Assembly (NCBI GenBank): GCA_022702705.1
Contig: CM040424.1
Location: 140,851,665-140,915,664 of the forward strand
Direction: 5' to 3'
From: Papilionanthe hookeriana x Papilionanthe teres
Lineage: Eukaryota > Streptophyta > Magnoliopsida > Asparagales > Orchidaceae
DNA length: 64,000 nt
The translations under genes and the position numbers were made by a program. Positions within the stretch are counted from its first letter, which is position 1. Each line of letters starts with the position of its first letter. Below are positions 32,206-44,562 of the stretch, one piece after another. The notes beneath the pieces were generated by a model. The model did no database searches. It saw only the letters and a program-made list of their open reading frames with translations, and had not been told where the DNA came from.

Positions 32206-35200
32206 CAGCTGATCCCAAGCATCAAACCCCCCTGGGAGGCCCTCCAGCCATGTCTATTTAAACCCACCACCCTCTCGGCCAAAGAAGGTGATGAACCAGA
32301 CCTAAACAAAACTCTGCCAAAATTGCTCCAGGACCTTCTCCTCACCCAGAGCAATTGATCCCCACCGCTCTCCCGCCCTAAAACCCATTGATTGAGCTCA
32401 ATTTTGGAGCTCAATTCTCGGCTCGCAACCAGGACATCTCTAAAACCTCCACCAAATCCAAATTATACTCACCCACACCTGCACAGGACCAAGAGAAGGA
32501 GTTCCTCAGTGAAAGCCCCCTCTCCAGGCCACCCATTTGCACCGGCCTCCAAGCTTTGAAATCGGCTGTGGACACTTTCATACCTAGACAATTCCCCAGA
32601 GCCAGAGACTTCATCTAGAGCTTCCTTGGGTGAAATCGAAGGTAACACAACTCTCTGATTGAAGCTACACTTCTCAGAGCAAAGGTATGGATCATTCCTT
32701 CCTCTCGAGCTTCCAGTGATTCTCCATTTTTTTTCTTAATTTCATAGCATGTAAATGGTATGGATGTGTTCGTCTCTTCAAGACAAATCCATAGAGCATA
32801 AGAACACGAAAATCCGTTGAGAAATGAGAGATTTCTTAGGGTTTTAGCGTGGACGGTCACGGGTGCACACCAGTCGTAGAAGATGACCAAGCGTCGTCCG
32901 ATCGAGCGTGTATCGAGTGAACGGTTCAGATTGCGCCGGACCAGAGAACGTTACATGAACCACGGGCCCCTGGAGCGCTGAGTCAGATGACATCGTCGAA
33001 TGGGAGTGCGACGCTTGGCTTTCGGAGCTGCCGAGGATGAGTCGGTGCCGCGTGGATAAGTAGAAAAATATGGAATTTTTGATTTATTTAAATACCCAGA
33101 ACTTAGAAAATCTATATATTTGTGAAGAAAAAACATAAAAATAAACTAAAAATCCCCTCTTGCTCAGTGAACAAAGGAGAATAATGTGGAAAAGAAATCA
33201 AGTTATTTTGATGAGTATTTTATTTTTAATTAATTATTTACTTATTTGAGTATTTTGATTCTTCATTTGCATAGACAATTCACCATGGCATGAGACCATA
33301 GGGCTTTTAAAGCCTCTGATCTGGGGAACATTCCCTGAATTTTCCAAGGTCAGAGGCCATCTTTATGGAAAGTTATGTATTTTCAAGTTTAGGTCACTGT
33401 TTTTGGTATTTTAATTCCAATAATTAGTATGTTGTTCAATAAATTCCAAAAAAACTTGAGGAGGTTTCTTAGGACTAGAGGACCCTAGGATAATTATATC
33501 TTGGGTTAATTCATTAAGAATAATCCTAATTGGCCTTATTACGCAAAACTGAACTTTAATTAATTAGGGTTAACTACACATTAAAATAACTTGAAAATAA
33601 TTCTCCACTGATCTTTAGGATTAGAGGAACCTCACATAAAAATTTGAAGTCAATTGGAAATATTTAACCCCACTAAATGGATTAATTAAGCCACATGATC
33701 AAAATTAAACTTTAAAAATTCATAACTTCAAAAATACATTTCAAAAATTCACCAAATTGGTTTTGTGGGCTCTCTGATATTAGAGGAGTCTATAAAAATT
33801 AAAATTGGAATTTTCTAAATTTTTTTCATTTTTAATCATATTTTAATATTTAAATAATTAAAAAATAATAAAAATCACAAAAAATATTAAAAATCATAAA
33901 AATGTCACATTTTGACTCCTAATCACTTAGGAATAAACAAAATATTTTTCCCATGTCTCTAAGTTAAGATATTGAATTTTAAATGCCTAAAACAATTTTT
34001 AATATTAAAAAAATGTATTTTCTAACCTTTTCACTAAATTAATTCCAATAAATAAAAGAAAAATCAGAAAATTGTAAAATTTTTTTTTTGAACTCCTTGA
34101 GGTCAGAGAGATTTATGAAAAATATAAAACCCATTTTTCAACTTTAATTTTATTTTATAATTAATTAATACTCCAAAAATCGAAGTAATTATAATAAATA
34201 AAATATAATTTAAAAAATCACCAAAATTGGTCCAAGTGGTCCTCTGGTCATTAGAAACATCCCATAACTTTCTTAAGGGTAGAAACCTTTCCTTGGTCAT
34301 GTTGTTGAATTTCCATTGAAAACCCTTATTTTTCACTAAAAATAATTATATAAATAAATTAAATTTAGAAAATCACATTTTCTCCTCTAATGTCTTAATT
34401 GACTTATGAGTGAAGTGACATAAAAATTTCAAGTTCATTTGAACTCAATTTAGTGAGTTATGAAATAAATAAGCCTAAAAGGGCATAAAGGTAACTAAAA
34501 AATTTAAACTCCTTTATTAAAATTTTAGGTTTAATTAAAATGGAGGGTAAAATATTTAATTTTACCTTTCTTGGATGATTGAAACTTTGGGAAATTAAAA
34601 GGGTAGGAACCCATAAATCACTTTTAATAAACCAAAAATGAAACTTTAATTATTTAAACAAATTTAAATTTTGGAAGATTAATGAAGATTTGAATTATTA
34701 AAAAAAATAGGGGTATAACTTGAGAGGATATTAATTCTTTAATAAAAAAATCCCTAAATAAATCACATCAATAATATTTAACTCTTAATTAAGATTAAAA
34801 TGATAATCCAAACTAATTAAATTAAAAATTAAAAATAACCCTTAAATTAAAGGAAAGCTCAAAATATTAAGTGGCTTAAAAATTAAATTAAATTAAATTA
34901 AATTAAATTAAGTAAAAATTAAATTAAAATTAAAATTAAATTAAATTAACATTTTAACAATTAAATTAAATTAAATTTAAAATATTGAAATTAAATTAAA
35001 TCAAATTAAGTTTAATTAAATTAAATTAAATTTAAATTATATTAAATTAACATCATTCAATAATAAAAGTAAAACAAATTTAAAATATTAAGATCACTTA
35101 AAGTAAAAAGATTTAAACCAAAAATAATTTGAACACTATTTCAAACTTAAAATTATTAATTAAAACCTCATAATTAAACTAAATCACTTTAAACCATTAA

Positions 35201-37253
35201 CTCAAACTTCAAAATAAGAATGATTAAAACTCTCAACAAATCAACTTGCCCCTAAAGGCTTTAATTATTATAACTTTTAAATAGAGTATTAAGTGAGATG
35301 TCACTTCATTCACCAGGTAATCAAATGCCCAAGTTCACTGAGCAAGAGACAAAGCTTAACTAAACTCTTGGATAATTAATTCGCCTGTGCAATTAGATTT
35401 ACATGGATTCAAAATAATCTCGGAAATGTTGAAAAGATGTTTAGGACTCGTCCTAAGCACTTTCTCAATATGATGAGATGTTTTAGAAGAACAATTGAAT
35501 TTAATTGTTCTTTGATGAAGAAAATCATCCATAAACAAAACACAAGAACTTAGACGTTGTAGGAGATGACTAGCTATAGGATTAGGACTTTGGCAGACAA
35601 CCAAAACCTTCCCTTAGCTTTACCTAGGTACTTATTATAAATATTTAAATGCCTTAATATTATTTTAAGTGCAGCTTGGGATGACTGGAAGACCCTCCAG
35701 GTACGCTTTTATTTTATTTCAATTTACTTTATTGCAAATTACTTACAGGCACTGTACTTTACTTTTTCTTGCATGTTAAACAAGATTGTTGCATTAAAAC
35801 CAAGACCTTTAGGATAGTCTCTGAACTGAATCCAAAACTAAATTAAAAGTCACTACAAGATAAAATTTACCGCCACAACATTCCAAAATATAAAACAACT
35901 CAAAATTTAATCACAAACATAACAAGAAAACTACAATTGCAACTAAATTAAAACTTCTCGTTGAATGATCGGGAATACCTCGGATGATATAACACACGTG
36001 TTGCTAACGGGATTTTCCACGGTCTAAATGGAAGTGTGGAACTCATTTAGTTGAGTTTAGTAAATTCATCTGGACTAAGTGAATTCGATGAAAATAATGG
36101 TGTCGGGATGACGGAACCGTGGGATCTTAATCGGTTCTGTTTAAACAACTTTAAGATTTGTTTTAATTAAAATATTAAAAATATTTGGACTTTAAGATTT
36201 CTAAACCAAAACACTTCTCTCATCTCCTGATTTTCACCTTCTAAAACTAAACCTCTGCAACAACAAGGAGCTCGGAGCATGGTGGACAGCACGGCCATCG
36301 TCATCAGCAAAACTCAGGTCTACTTCAGCAAAACTTTTCTTAGAATTAAATAACCAAGCCATAGGACTTCGAGGTAGTTTTCCTAGTGCAACATAAATCC
36401 TCAACTCTTTGTTAGGCATTTGCATAATCATGTTATGCAAATTAAGCCCTGACCAGTCTTAGGACTCCGAGGTAGTCGTTCGGTACGACTTAAACCCTCA
36501 CATCTTTGAGGTTATTTGTATGATTATGTCAAACAAACATAAGTCCTAATTAATTAATATTGGCACAATTGAAACATTAAATAAATTTCCAAATTAAAGC
36601 CAAACAATAGTATAGTTTGAGAAGTTGTCAAGATTCTTCTTGGATCCTCAGCTTCTCCTACTTCTCTCCCATTGGATTCCTAAAATAAATTTTCCAAATT
36701 TGATCCATTCCCAATAGAAATTTCCAAAATCCAATCCTTTGAAAACCTTAAACTTTGAAAGTCTTGAGAGCAAAATCACTGATCATTATCGAGAGTTTTC
36801 TTAAATGATTCCCGTCATTTAAGATGTAATTAACTATTGGGGCTTGCCCTTATAAGGAACTTTAAGAACCCAGGTAATATAAACCCTGCTTAATTCCTCT
36901 ATATTAAGCAGGGGAACTTGTAGGCTTATAAAATTGGTTTACAGACCAAACAGATGTCACAAATCTTCTAGTTTATTTAATCGAGCCCCATCATCAAGCA
37001 GTGTGTTTATTCTTCGGGATAGATACACAGTTTGTGATGTGATGCTCGTTTATATGAACTATTTGGGATGTGAGATCGGTTTGATTTCATATCTTAAAAT
37101 TTTTAAATTTAAAATTATTTTCAAAATCAAATACTACTTTCTAAATTATATATATATATATTTAAATTAAATTTAAAATTTTAATTCGCCGACAATTTCT
37201 ATAGGCGACCCCTTTTCAAAAATACAACACTCAACCTAAAAATAATCCGTACA
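32206..37253 (+). repeat. 3' LTR of element A, second part
   Basis: Continues A's LTR to ...AATCCGTACA. It contains the TATA-like box (32255-32262), the donor-like AAAG|GTATG near 32684, the CpG-rich stretch (about 32840-33055), an AT-rich middle with AAATT repeats (about 34870-35050), and the micro-exon candidate 35675-35700. It is diverged from B throughout but colinear. The ATGTT at 37254-37258 would be A's target duplication; the partner lies outside the window. Confidence 0.92.
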
Positions 37254-38458
37254 ATGTTGTATTGAAAAAAATTTGAAATTGTTAAGTGAACTCTGTAGTG
37301 ATGTGATAGTTTGTTTAGTATTGTAATGTTTTTTTGGATGTTTAGATGTTTAAAGTTAATTTCTCTTGACCTTGCAAAATTTTAAAATATTTATATATCA
37401 TTGTTTCTAACTATTTCATGCCTGCTATTTGTAAATTTTGACTAATACGAGATAGCTGTTCAAGATTTCAAGATCCCAGCACAAAAAGGTTAGTTTTCTT
37501 TTACTCTCTACTGTTTCAAATTTATTGAAAAATTTAAGATTGGAGGAGGGTAGAGAAATATTAACTCTTATTTGTTCTCAATTACTATATTTTCAAAAAT
37601 TATTAGCATAACTTCTGGTAGTTGAACCTTACTGTAGGTAACTAAAACTTTTTATTTCAGTTGAATATTATGGAAGGATTAGATGAAAGTTTTTGTTAAT
37701 AAAGGTTAATTTTATAGAAATAAGATATTTTGTATAAAAGGTTTTGATTATAGTTAACTATTTAAAGTAAAGAAAACTGTACTTTTGAAATATTAAGAGA
37801 CTTAAAGTATTGTGTGTTAAGAAGAGATTGTGACTTTATGATGAATAATAAAGCTTGTACCTAATTATAAAATAAGGAGGTATCTCAAGTTTGAACTTTA
37901 GAAAGAGGAGAGTGAAGTTCAAAATCATTAAAGGCTATCCAGATATAGTAATCCTCATTTAAAAAAAAAAAGGAAAAGAAAAGAAAAGAAGGATTAAAAA
38001 AAATCCCAAAGAAAAAAGAAAAAGAAAAAGAAAGAAAAAATTTATTATGAGGAGAAGTTTGAGGAGATGTCTAATAAAAAATTGGCTTCACTTGAGTCAC
38101 CCTAAAGAGAGAACTTGATTTCATTTCTGAATTTATATTTAAAGTATTGGCCTACATTCTGATAAAGTTTACATGAACTCATTATTCACATAATCTTTCA
38201 AGGCACTCTTAATGTGTCAAATTATGGTTTATCTTGAAATAAATAGAAGACTAGAACTCTTAGACTTGATTACTGAATATTCTTATACTTGTAGTATTGA
38301 CCTGAGTTACTAATTTTCTTTCTAAAGATCTAACCAATATATTCTTTTAAATGAAAAATTTTAGTATCTTACAGGTGAAAAGTGCATTGCCTAGAGTTAT
38401 ATTTTTATGTAGTAAAAGGATTGCTTGAGGACAAGTAATAGTTAAATTTGGGAGATTT
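37254..38458 (+). other. 3' tail of Athila copy D1 with purine tract, hairpin and PPT
   Basis: Non-coding. It aligns with the D2 tail (46640-47185 plus 56145-56804; both about 1.2 kb). It contains AAATTTAAGATTGGAGGAGGG at about 37529, an internal PPT-like copy, then an A/G-only tract at about 37963-38040. TTGCTTGAGGACAAGTAA at 38421-38438 can fold into a hairpin, and AAATTTGGGAGATTT (38444-38458) is the PPT directly before the LTR. Confidence 0.75.
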
Positions 38459-40134
38459 TGATGCACCAAAAATATATACTGTTTTTGTTATATAATTTTA
38501 CCCGTTTTAGTGATATTGCACTTTAAAGAAAGGTATTTTTTATGATTTGTTACAGATATGATGATTTTAGGTGATTGGAGCAAAAAGAAGCGAAAAGGAA
38601 CGAATTCGGAGCAAAAAGGGGCAAAAAGGAGGAAAACAACTTCTGACGCCACCGGCGCCATTTTCCAGAGAGCTCAACAATATTTTGATGATAGAGCGCC
38701 GCCAGTACCCTATCGGCCGCCGCCGGCACCCAATGTCGGTGGACTTCAAATTTAAAGAGTTTTGGCAACTTTTTGAAGGGATGCCTATGGAAACTCTTGG
38801 GATTTCGTTTCTAGCTTATAAGTAACTATTTTTGGATGAAAATAGTATGTGTGTTCTGGTTTTTTAGTGTGGTTCTAGAGAGGGAGAGTGTGTGTTGAGT
38901 GTTAGGGCTTAGGCGAAAAGTGTGTAGAAGTTAGAATTTGAGAGGACTTCTTCCCTAAGGAGTGAAGGAGAAGAAGTAAAGTGAGAGATTTCTTCTTCCT
39001 TTCCATTCTAAAGAGGGAATTAAGTGTTGCAAAGAAGAGAGAAAAGGATTCAAAAGAATTTTAAGGGAATTACATTGGGGAAGAGAAAGAGATAAGTTAT
39101 ATTTTCTTTTGTGGTTTGTATGAATTTTCTTTTATATATAAAATCCATGTTTTATTGTGTCTTCTTCATGAATTCTGAGTAGTCTCCTTCATCTTTCTTC
39201 TTGCATAAAGATGTGATGATGGATTGATGTGGATTTGAAGTACTTTTAATGTATTAAAGAAATTGTGATGGTTTTTCATTTTGAACTTAATTTACTTTTC
39301 GATCTGGCCAATTGAATTGTTAAAATTTGTTGTTGAACATTAATTCGGAAAGGATTTAGTGTCCTACAACAATAATGAAGAATCCATTCAATTTCCATGG
39401 ATGAATTGCATAGTTCATTGGAATTAAGTGCAAATAAATAGGAAAATGTGTTTTGATGGACTTTAAATTGGAGGTTTCAGGGTGACAGGCTGAGATCCCC
39501 AATTTGGTCCTAAGATTAGTAACTAAACTAGAAGGTTAGCCTTGAGGTGAAGGGTGAGTGGGAGCTCCGTAGTGAGAGCCGATATCCACCCAGTCTAGCC
39601 TTAGATTTAGTGAATAAACTTAGGATTTGTCAATGTTCTTTTCAGCTTGGAAGAGGGGGTACTCTTTTAAGGGTAAAGAAACATTTATGCTCCTATTTGG
39701 CACAATACCATAGATAATCATTCCATATCATCCACACATCATATTCTCGTAGCAAGAGGAAAGAAACTTTTCTTATATATAAAAAAACTTTCAAATATAT
39801 AGATTAGTGTGTGCCTGTTAGTTAATTCTATTTTAAAAGTTATTAGAAAGTAATTGTAGTTTGATTAATTGTTACTATTTTCTGCATAGTGGTAGTAGAA
39901 GTAAACATTAAACTTTAATTGAAATTTGAGTATCGGAATTCAGTACTACATTACCTATTGTGAAAAACTTTCTTTTACTTTGTAACTTCTCTATGGGATC
40001 GATAATCAGGACTTCATTAGAGCCTTGTATTACTTGATACGATATGTATACTTGCGTTGAATGTGTGGACTTTACAAAATCATTATAAATATATATAAAT
40101 TTGTGTTCATAAATTCTTGCAATATAAAAGTCCA
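38459..40134 (+). repeat. Athila LTR of element D (1,676 bp)
   Basis: Starts TGATGCACC right after the PPT and ends ...AAAGTCCA. Aligns with 56805-58431 (blocks at TGATATTGCACTTTAAA and GTATACTTGCGTT). There is a GC-rich patch with GGCGCC around 38640-38740. No PBS follows. Small ORFs at 38550-38825 read through this patch on both strands and are not conserved in the other LTR copy. Confidence 0.82.
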
Positions 40135-40140
40135 TAACCC

Positions 40141-41117
40141 GCAGTCACTTACCAGTCATTGTATCTTTGGATTTAAATGAATATCAAGAACAAAAATTGT
40201 TGGACACCTTAAAAATATACAAAAAGGCTTTTGGTTAGTTCATGGCAGATATAAAGGAATCAGCCCATCAATTTGTATGCACAGAATTTTGTTGAATGGA
40301 CAACATAAACCTAGAGTTGATCCAGAAAGGAGACTGAACCCAATAATGAAAGAAGTGGTTAAAAAGAGATTTTAAAGTGGTTAGATGCTAGAATTATATA
40401 TCCTATTTCTGATAGTGTTTGGGTAAGCAAAATTCATTGTGTTCCTAAGAAAGGAGGAGTGACTGTTGACGTAAATGAATGAAATGAAATTATACCAATA
40501 AGACAAGTCACTGGTTGGCTAATATGTATTGATTATAGAAAATTAAACGCTGCCACCATAAAAGATCACTTCCCTTTACCTTTTTTAGACCAAATGCTAG
40601 ACAGACTTGCTGGACACAACTATTATTGCTTTTTGGATGGATATACTGGTTATCACCAAATACCTAATGCTCATGAGGATCAAGAGAAGACTACATTCAC
40701 TAGCCCTTATCGAACTTTTGCTTTAAGAAGAATGCCCTTTGGCTTATGTAATGTGCCTGCAACATTTCAAAGATGTATGATGTCCATATTTAATAAAGTA
40801 ATAGATGATGGAATTGAAGTGTTTATGGATGATTTCTCAGTATTTAGAGATTCATTTGATGCATGCTTATGCAACTTAGAAAAAGTTTTAGAAGTATGTG
40901 AAAGAACAAATTTAGTCCGAAACTGGGAAAAATGTCAATTTATGGTTGTAGGAGGAATTGTCCTTGGCATAAAATATCTGAATATGGTAGGGAAGTAGAT
41001 CCTGCGAAGATTCAAATTATAGAACAACTACAACCTTCAACAACTATGAGAGGGGTAAGAAGCTTTTTGGGGCATGTAGGATTCTACAGGCGATATATTA
41101 AAGACTTTTCAAAAATT
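40141..41117 (+). pseudogene. pol: Athila reverse transcriptase of element D, broken
   Basis: Begins in the linker (VIVSLDLNEYQEQKLL), with a TAG near 40230 and a lost base near 40255, then PSICMHRILLNGQ. After several more breaks the ORF from 40594 shows MLDRLAGHNYYCFLDGYTGYHQI (first catalytic Asp, residue 15), RRMPFGLCNVPATFQRCM and the catalytic FMDD (residues 77-80). A frame change near 40950 precedes VDPAKIQIIEQLQPS. The wording is the Athila clade. It is inactive. Confidence 0.88.
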
Positions 41118-41618
41118 ACTAAGCGTCTATGCTAACTATTGGAAAAAGATAGGAAGTTTGATTTTAATGATGAATACTTAAAAGCTTTTGATCTAATAAA
41201 GAAAAAACTAATTGATGCCCCTATAATAGTTTCACCTGACTATGAGAAACCATTTGAATTAATGTACGATGCTAGCGATTTTGCTATTGGAGTAGTTTTA
41301 GGGCAAAGATACGAGAAAATGTTTAAAGTTATATACTATGCTAGTAAGACTCTCATTGATGCTCAAATTAAATACACCACTATGGAAAGAGAGTTATTAG
41401 CTATCGTTTATGCCTTTGAAAAATTTAGATCTTAATTAATTGGAGCTAAATGTATAGTGCATACTGATCATTCTGCTATTGAACATTTAATGCAAAAGAA
41501 GGATGCTAAACCAAGACAAATTCGATGGATACTTTTATTGCAAGAATTCTATTTTGAGATCATTAAAAGAAAAGGGGTCGATAATCAAATAGCTGATCAT
41601 TTATCAAGACTTGAATAG
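41118..41618 (+). pseudogene. Athila RNase H of element D
   Basis: After TAA 41133-41135 the same frame runs to TAA 41433-41435 and on to TAG near 41616. The RNase H residues are visible: D in LMYDASDFAIG, E in TMERELLAIVYAFEKF, D in VHTDHSAI, and D in NQIADHLSRLE. Only nonsense changes break it. Athila has this one RNase H only, unlike element B. Confidence 0.85.
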
Positions 41619-41624
41619 ACTAAT

Positions 41625-42139
41625 TTGGATGAATTTGAAATGGAAATAATTGAAAATTTTCCTGATGAGCTATTATATAATATTACTGAAGGAAATTTAC
41701 CATGGTATGCTGATATTGTAAAATACATCATTAGTAATATTATACCACATGAATTAACAATGCAACAGCGGAAAAAATTTAAACATGATGCTAAATTTTA
41801 TTTTTGGGATGATCCTTATCTGTATAAGCAATGTAAAGATCTTATTATTAGGAGATGTATGCCTTATGTAGAAACTAAAAGAACTATTCGAGAATGTCAT
41901 GATTCTGAATTTAGAGGACATTTTAGAATTTATAGAATTACACATAAGATTTTGTAATCTAGATTTTATTAGCCTACTATTTTTCAAAGATGTTTATAGA
42001 TTTATCAAACTTATGATCAATGTCAGAGAATAGAAAATATATCTAGAAGAAATAAAATGCCTCTTAATTTTACTTTAGACGTTGAAATTTTTTATGCTTG
42101 GGGATTACATTCTACGGGACCATTTATGCCTTCATTTGG

Positions 42140-42173
<34 letters not shown>

Positions 42174-42950
42174 ATTGTTATTGATTATGTATCAAAATGG
42201 ATTGAGGCAATAGATTTACCTAGGTGAGTTGCTAGAATTTTTTGAGGTTTTTAATGAAAAATATTTTCACAAGATATGGAATGCCTAGAGTAATCATCAC
42301 TGATGGAGGATCCCATTTTAAGAATAATCTGATTCAGATATTTGTGGAAAAATAAAATATTATGCATTGAATCTCTACAACTTATCATCCCCAAAATAAT
42401 AGTTTAGCAGAGGTATCTAATCGTGAAATTAAATGAATTTTGGAAAAAGTCATAAATCCTTAGAAATTAGATTGGTCTGCTAGATTAGACACTGCTTTAT
42501 GGGCATACGAACTGCTTATAAAACTACTATAGGAATGTCCCCTTACAGATTAATCTCTAAAAAGACTTGTCAATTGTCAGTTCAATTAGAATATAAAGCA
42601 TATTGGGCGATAAAGGATTTAAATTTTAATTTGAAAGATGCTGGTGAGAAAAGACTGTTGCAATTGAATGAATTGGAAGAAATCAGAAATAAATCATATG
42701 ATAATGATAGAATATACAAGGAGAAAAGAAAAATATGTCATAATTGAAAGATTGTTAAAAAGGAAGTTGAACCAAGATAAAATGTTTTACTATACAATAC
42801 AAGATCTAAATTATTTCCTGGGAAACTGAATTCTAGATGAACAGGACCTTTCATTGTCGTAAAAATCTATCAATTTGGAGTTGTGATTATCAAAGATCCT
42901 AAATTTGAAAGAATATTTAAAGTAAATGGACAGATTAAAACCATATTTTG
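41625..42950 (+). pseudogene. Athila integrase of element D, broken, with a TA microsatellite
   Basis: The first part, 41625-41957, holds the zinc-finger region (RECHDSEFRGHF, then DQCQRIE in another frame). The core, in fragments, shows STGPFMPSFGN, then a (TA)n run at about 42142-42171, then VIDYVSKWIEA and a TDGGSHF-like piece near 42300. The C-terminal part is 42499-42747, and a GKLNSR-TGPF motif occurs near 42825. There are many stops and shifts. The microsatellite lies between core residues and lengthens the region. Confidence 0.8.
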
Positions 42951-43025
42951 AAGGAAATAGACCTAATTTTATGGAGGGTTTAATGTTGGATCAACCTGAA
43001 TAGCTGGAATTCATGTCGGGCTGGT

Positions 43026-43066
43026 GACGTTAAACCAAGCGCTTTGTGGGAGGCAACCCACAGTTA
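43026..43066 (+). other. Conserved Athila hairpin block after integrase
   Basis: GACGTTAAACCAAGCGCTT followed by TGTGGGAGGCAACCCACA (43045-43062), a perfect 6-bp stem with loop AGGCAA. Element C has the same block on the minus strand (TATGGGAGGCAACCCATA at 50664-50647), where one stem pair is changed on both sides. It lies between integrase and ORF3. A structured RNA signal is likely, its role unknown. Confidence 0.7.
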
Positions 43067-43527
43067 TTGAGTGTTTGCTTGTTTGATGTGTTATTTATGT
43101 TTGATTATTACTTTATTAAGTCTTACCCTTCCTTAAATATAATAAAGAACATTAAAGAATCGAATCAAATCGAAGTTTGGAATGAATTTGGACAAAGCAA
43201 AGTTTGGCAAAATTTGAGCTAGCATCGAACAACACTGTTATCAGGGCCGGACTGTGCCACTATTCAGAAAATAGTTTTTCATCTTTAAATTTAAGTTTTG
43301 GTGATTCTAGGCGGCAATTCTTCCACTTAAACTCCCAAAAACTGCCCCTAGACGCATAAACTACCAGAGGAACGAAAAGGAAGATCCCAAATCTCGTTCA
43401 AATGAATTTCGACTCAATAGAAACTTCAAGTTTTCAAGTTTTCAACTGTAGAAAGTTCGTCAGTTTCGAAGCACGTCTATTCATCAAGAATATCTCAAAG
43501 ATGAGGTTGATTAAAGAGTGAGGCTTT
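43067..43527 (+). other. Non-coding spacer between integrase and ORF3 of element D
   Basis: No conserved frame. The part at about 43190-43300 resembles the spacer before the second ORF3 copy (44870-45120), including a GGCGCTGTCACCAG-like block more intact in the latter. It may act as a leader for ORF3. Confidence 0.5.
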
Positions 43528-44562
43528 ATGAATTGTGGTATGAATTCTCCTACTATTCGAATTGATGAAATCATTATTCAGGGACTTTGGACAATGTTTT
43601 GTTATACTACTACCGCCGTAGTTGTCCCGGTTGTGAAGGATTTTTATGCAAATCTTCATGGAACCAATCAAGGATCTGTCTATGTGCGAGGTAGGTTTGT
43701 CACATTTACTCCTGCAATGATTAATGATTTATACATGATTTAGAATGTGTCGATCTTCCACTATTCAAATTTTGCCCCAACAAAGGTTAACATGAATGAT
43801 ATATATAGATATTTGACGGACAAAGGTGATGAATGGGATATTAGAGATAACATGTATGTAAGTTTTTCAACCACACTGTTAAATCCTACATCGAAGCACT
43901 TACATTATTTTATATGTGCAAAATTGCTCCCAACTATGAAAATTAGTAAAGTTACTAAGGAGTGTGCTATTTTGAACTATTGTATTCAAATGGGAATGTC
44001 TATTGATGTTGGTTCTATAATTTTTAAATCTATTTTGGGATTGATCGTTCATGAATCAAAGTATGGGCTTGGACATCCTTCCACCATATTTTTCCTCTGC
44101 AGTCAATCACAAGTGCCATTTGAGAATTGGGAAAGAGTAATTCTACCTTGGAAACCTATAAACCCAATAGATTGACATATTAACCAGGCAGTTGGTTATA
44201 TGAATGACATAAGTATCATTGAAGGTCAACCATCTCAGAGTTTGACACCTATTCCACCTTACTTTCCTGAAAGTTCACAGATCATCTTGAAGAAAATTAA
44301 GAAATTGGAGAAGGAAGTTCAACACCTGATGAATGCAATCAACAATCTATCTGACTTCTTTAATCATCAAGATTGGAGAATGAAGGAACATGTTGATCAT
44401 TTTGGGTATCTCGAAGGAAGTTTGATACGTTTGATGAAAAGAGAAGGTTGGATTGAGGAGGATTCTACTAAAGAATTCTCATTTCGTCTATTCTACAATC
44501 TGTTTGTTCACGCTCAATCAATTGGAGATTTAAAAGTTGATGATAGTTCTGAGGAAGAATGA
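43528..44562 (+). pseudogene. Athila third ORF (plant transposon-protein domain), first copy
   Basis: One frame of 345 codons from ATG 43528, with TAG 43741-43743 and TGA 44173-44175. It has the putative plant transposon protein domain common in the third ORF of Athila: FYANLHGTNQGSVYVRGRFVTFTPAMINDL, then LLNPTSKHLHYFICAKLLP and a Gly/His-containing segment LGHPSTIFFLCSQ. The C-terminal third looks like a coiled coil (LKKIKKLEKEVQHLMNAI). No signal peptide or membrane span is seen, so an envelope role is not supported. Function unknown. Confidence 0.78.

Larger units (their letters stand above)
1..37253 (+). mobile_element. Element A: 3' part of a Tat/Ogre-like LTR retrotransposon, split by element B
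   Basis: What is visible is the end of an AlkB-domain ORF, a 3' UTR with tandem repeats, the PPT, and a 3' LTR opening TGTTGACCTC and closing CCGTACA. The LTR is interrupted after 4940 and resumes after 32205, where the TAGAG duplication made by element B ends. The LTR halves sum to about 7,365 bp, in line with B's 7,284 and 7,412 bp. The sequence after 37253 (ATGTT...) is Athila DNA, so A inserted into element D, and its 5' LTR, gag and pol must lie left of the window. A's LTR is clearly diverged from B's, so A belongs to a different subfamily or is older. No downstream PBS follows 37253, which confirms this is the 3' LTR. Confidence 0.9.

Noticed and set aside
38550..38825. Small genes in the LTR of element D
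   Set aside because: Frames exist on both strands over a GC-rich patch and are not kept in the matching LTR at 56805-58431.
42140..42175. TA run as a regulatory element
   Set aside because: A plain (TA)n microsatellite inside a dead integrase; no sign of function.
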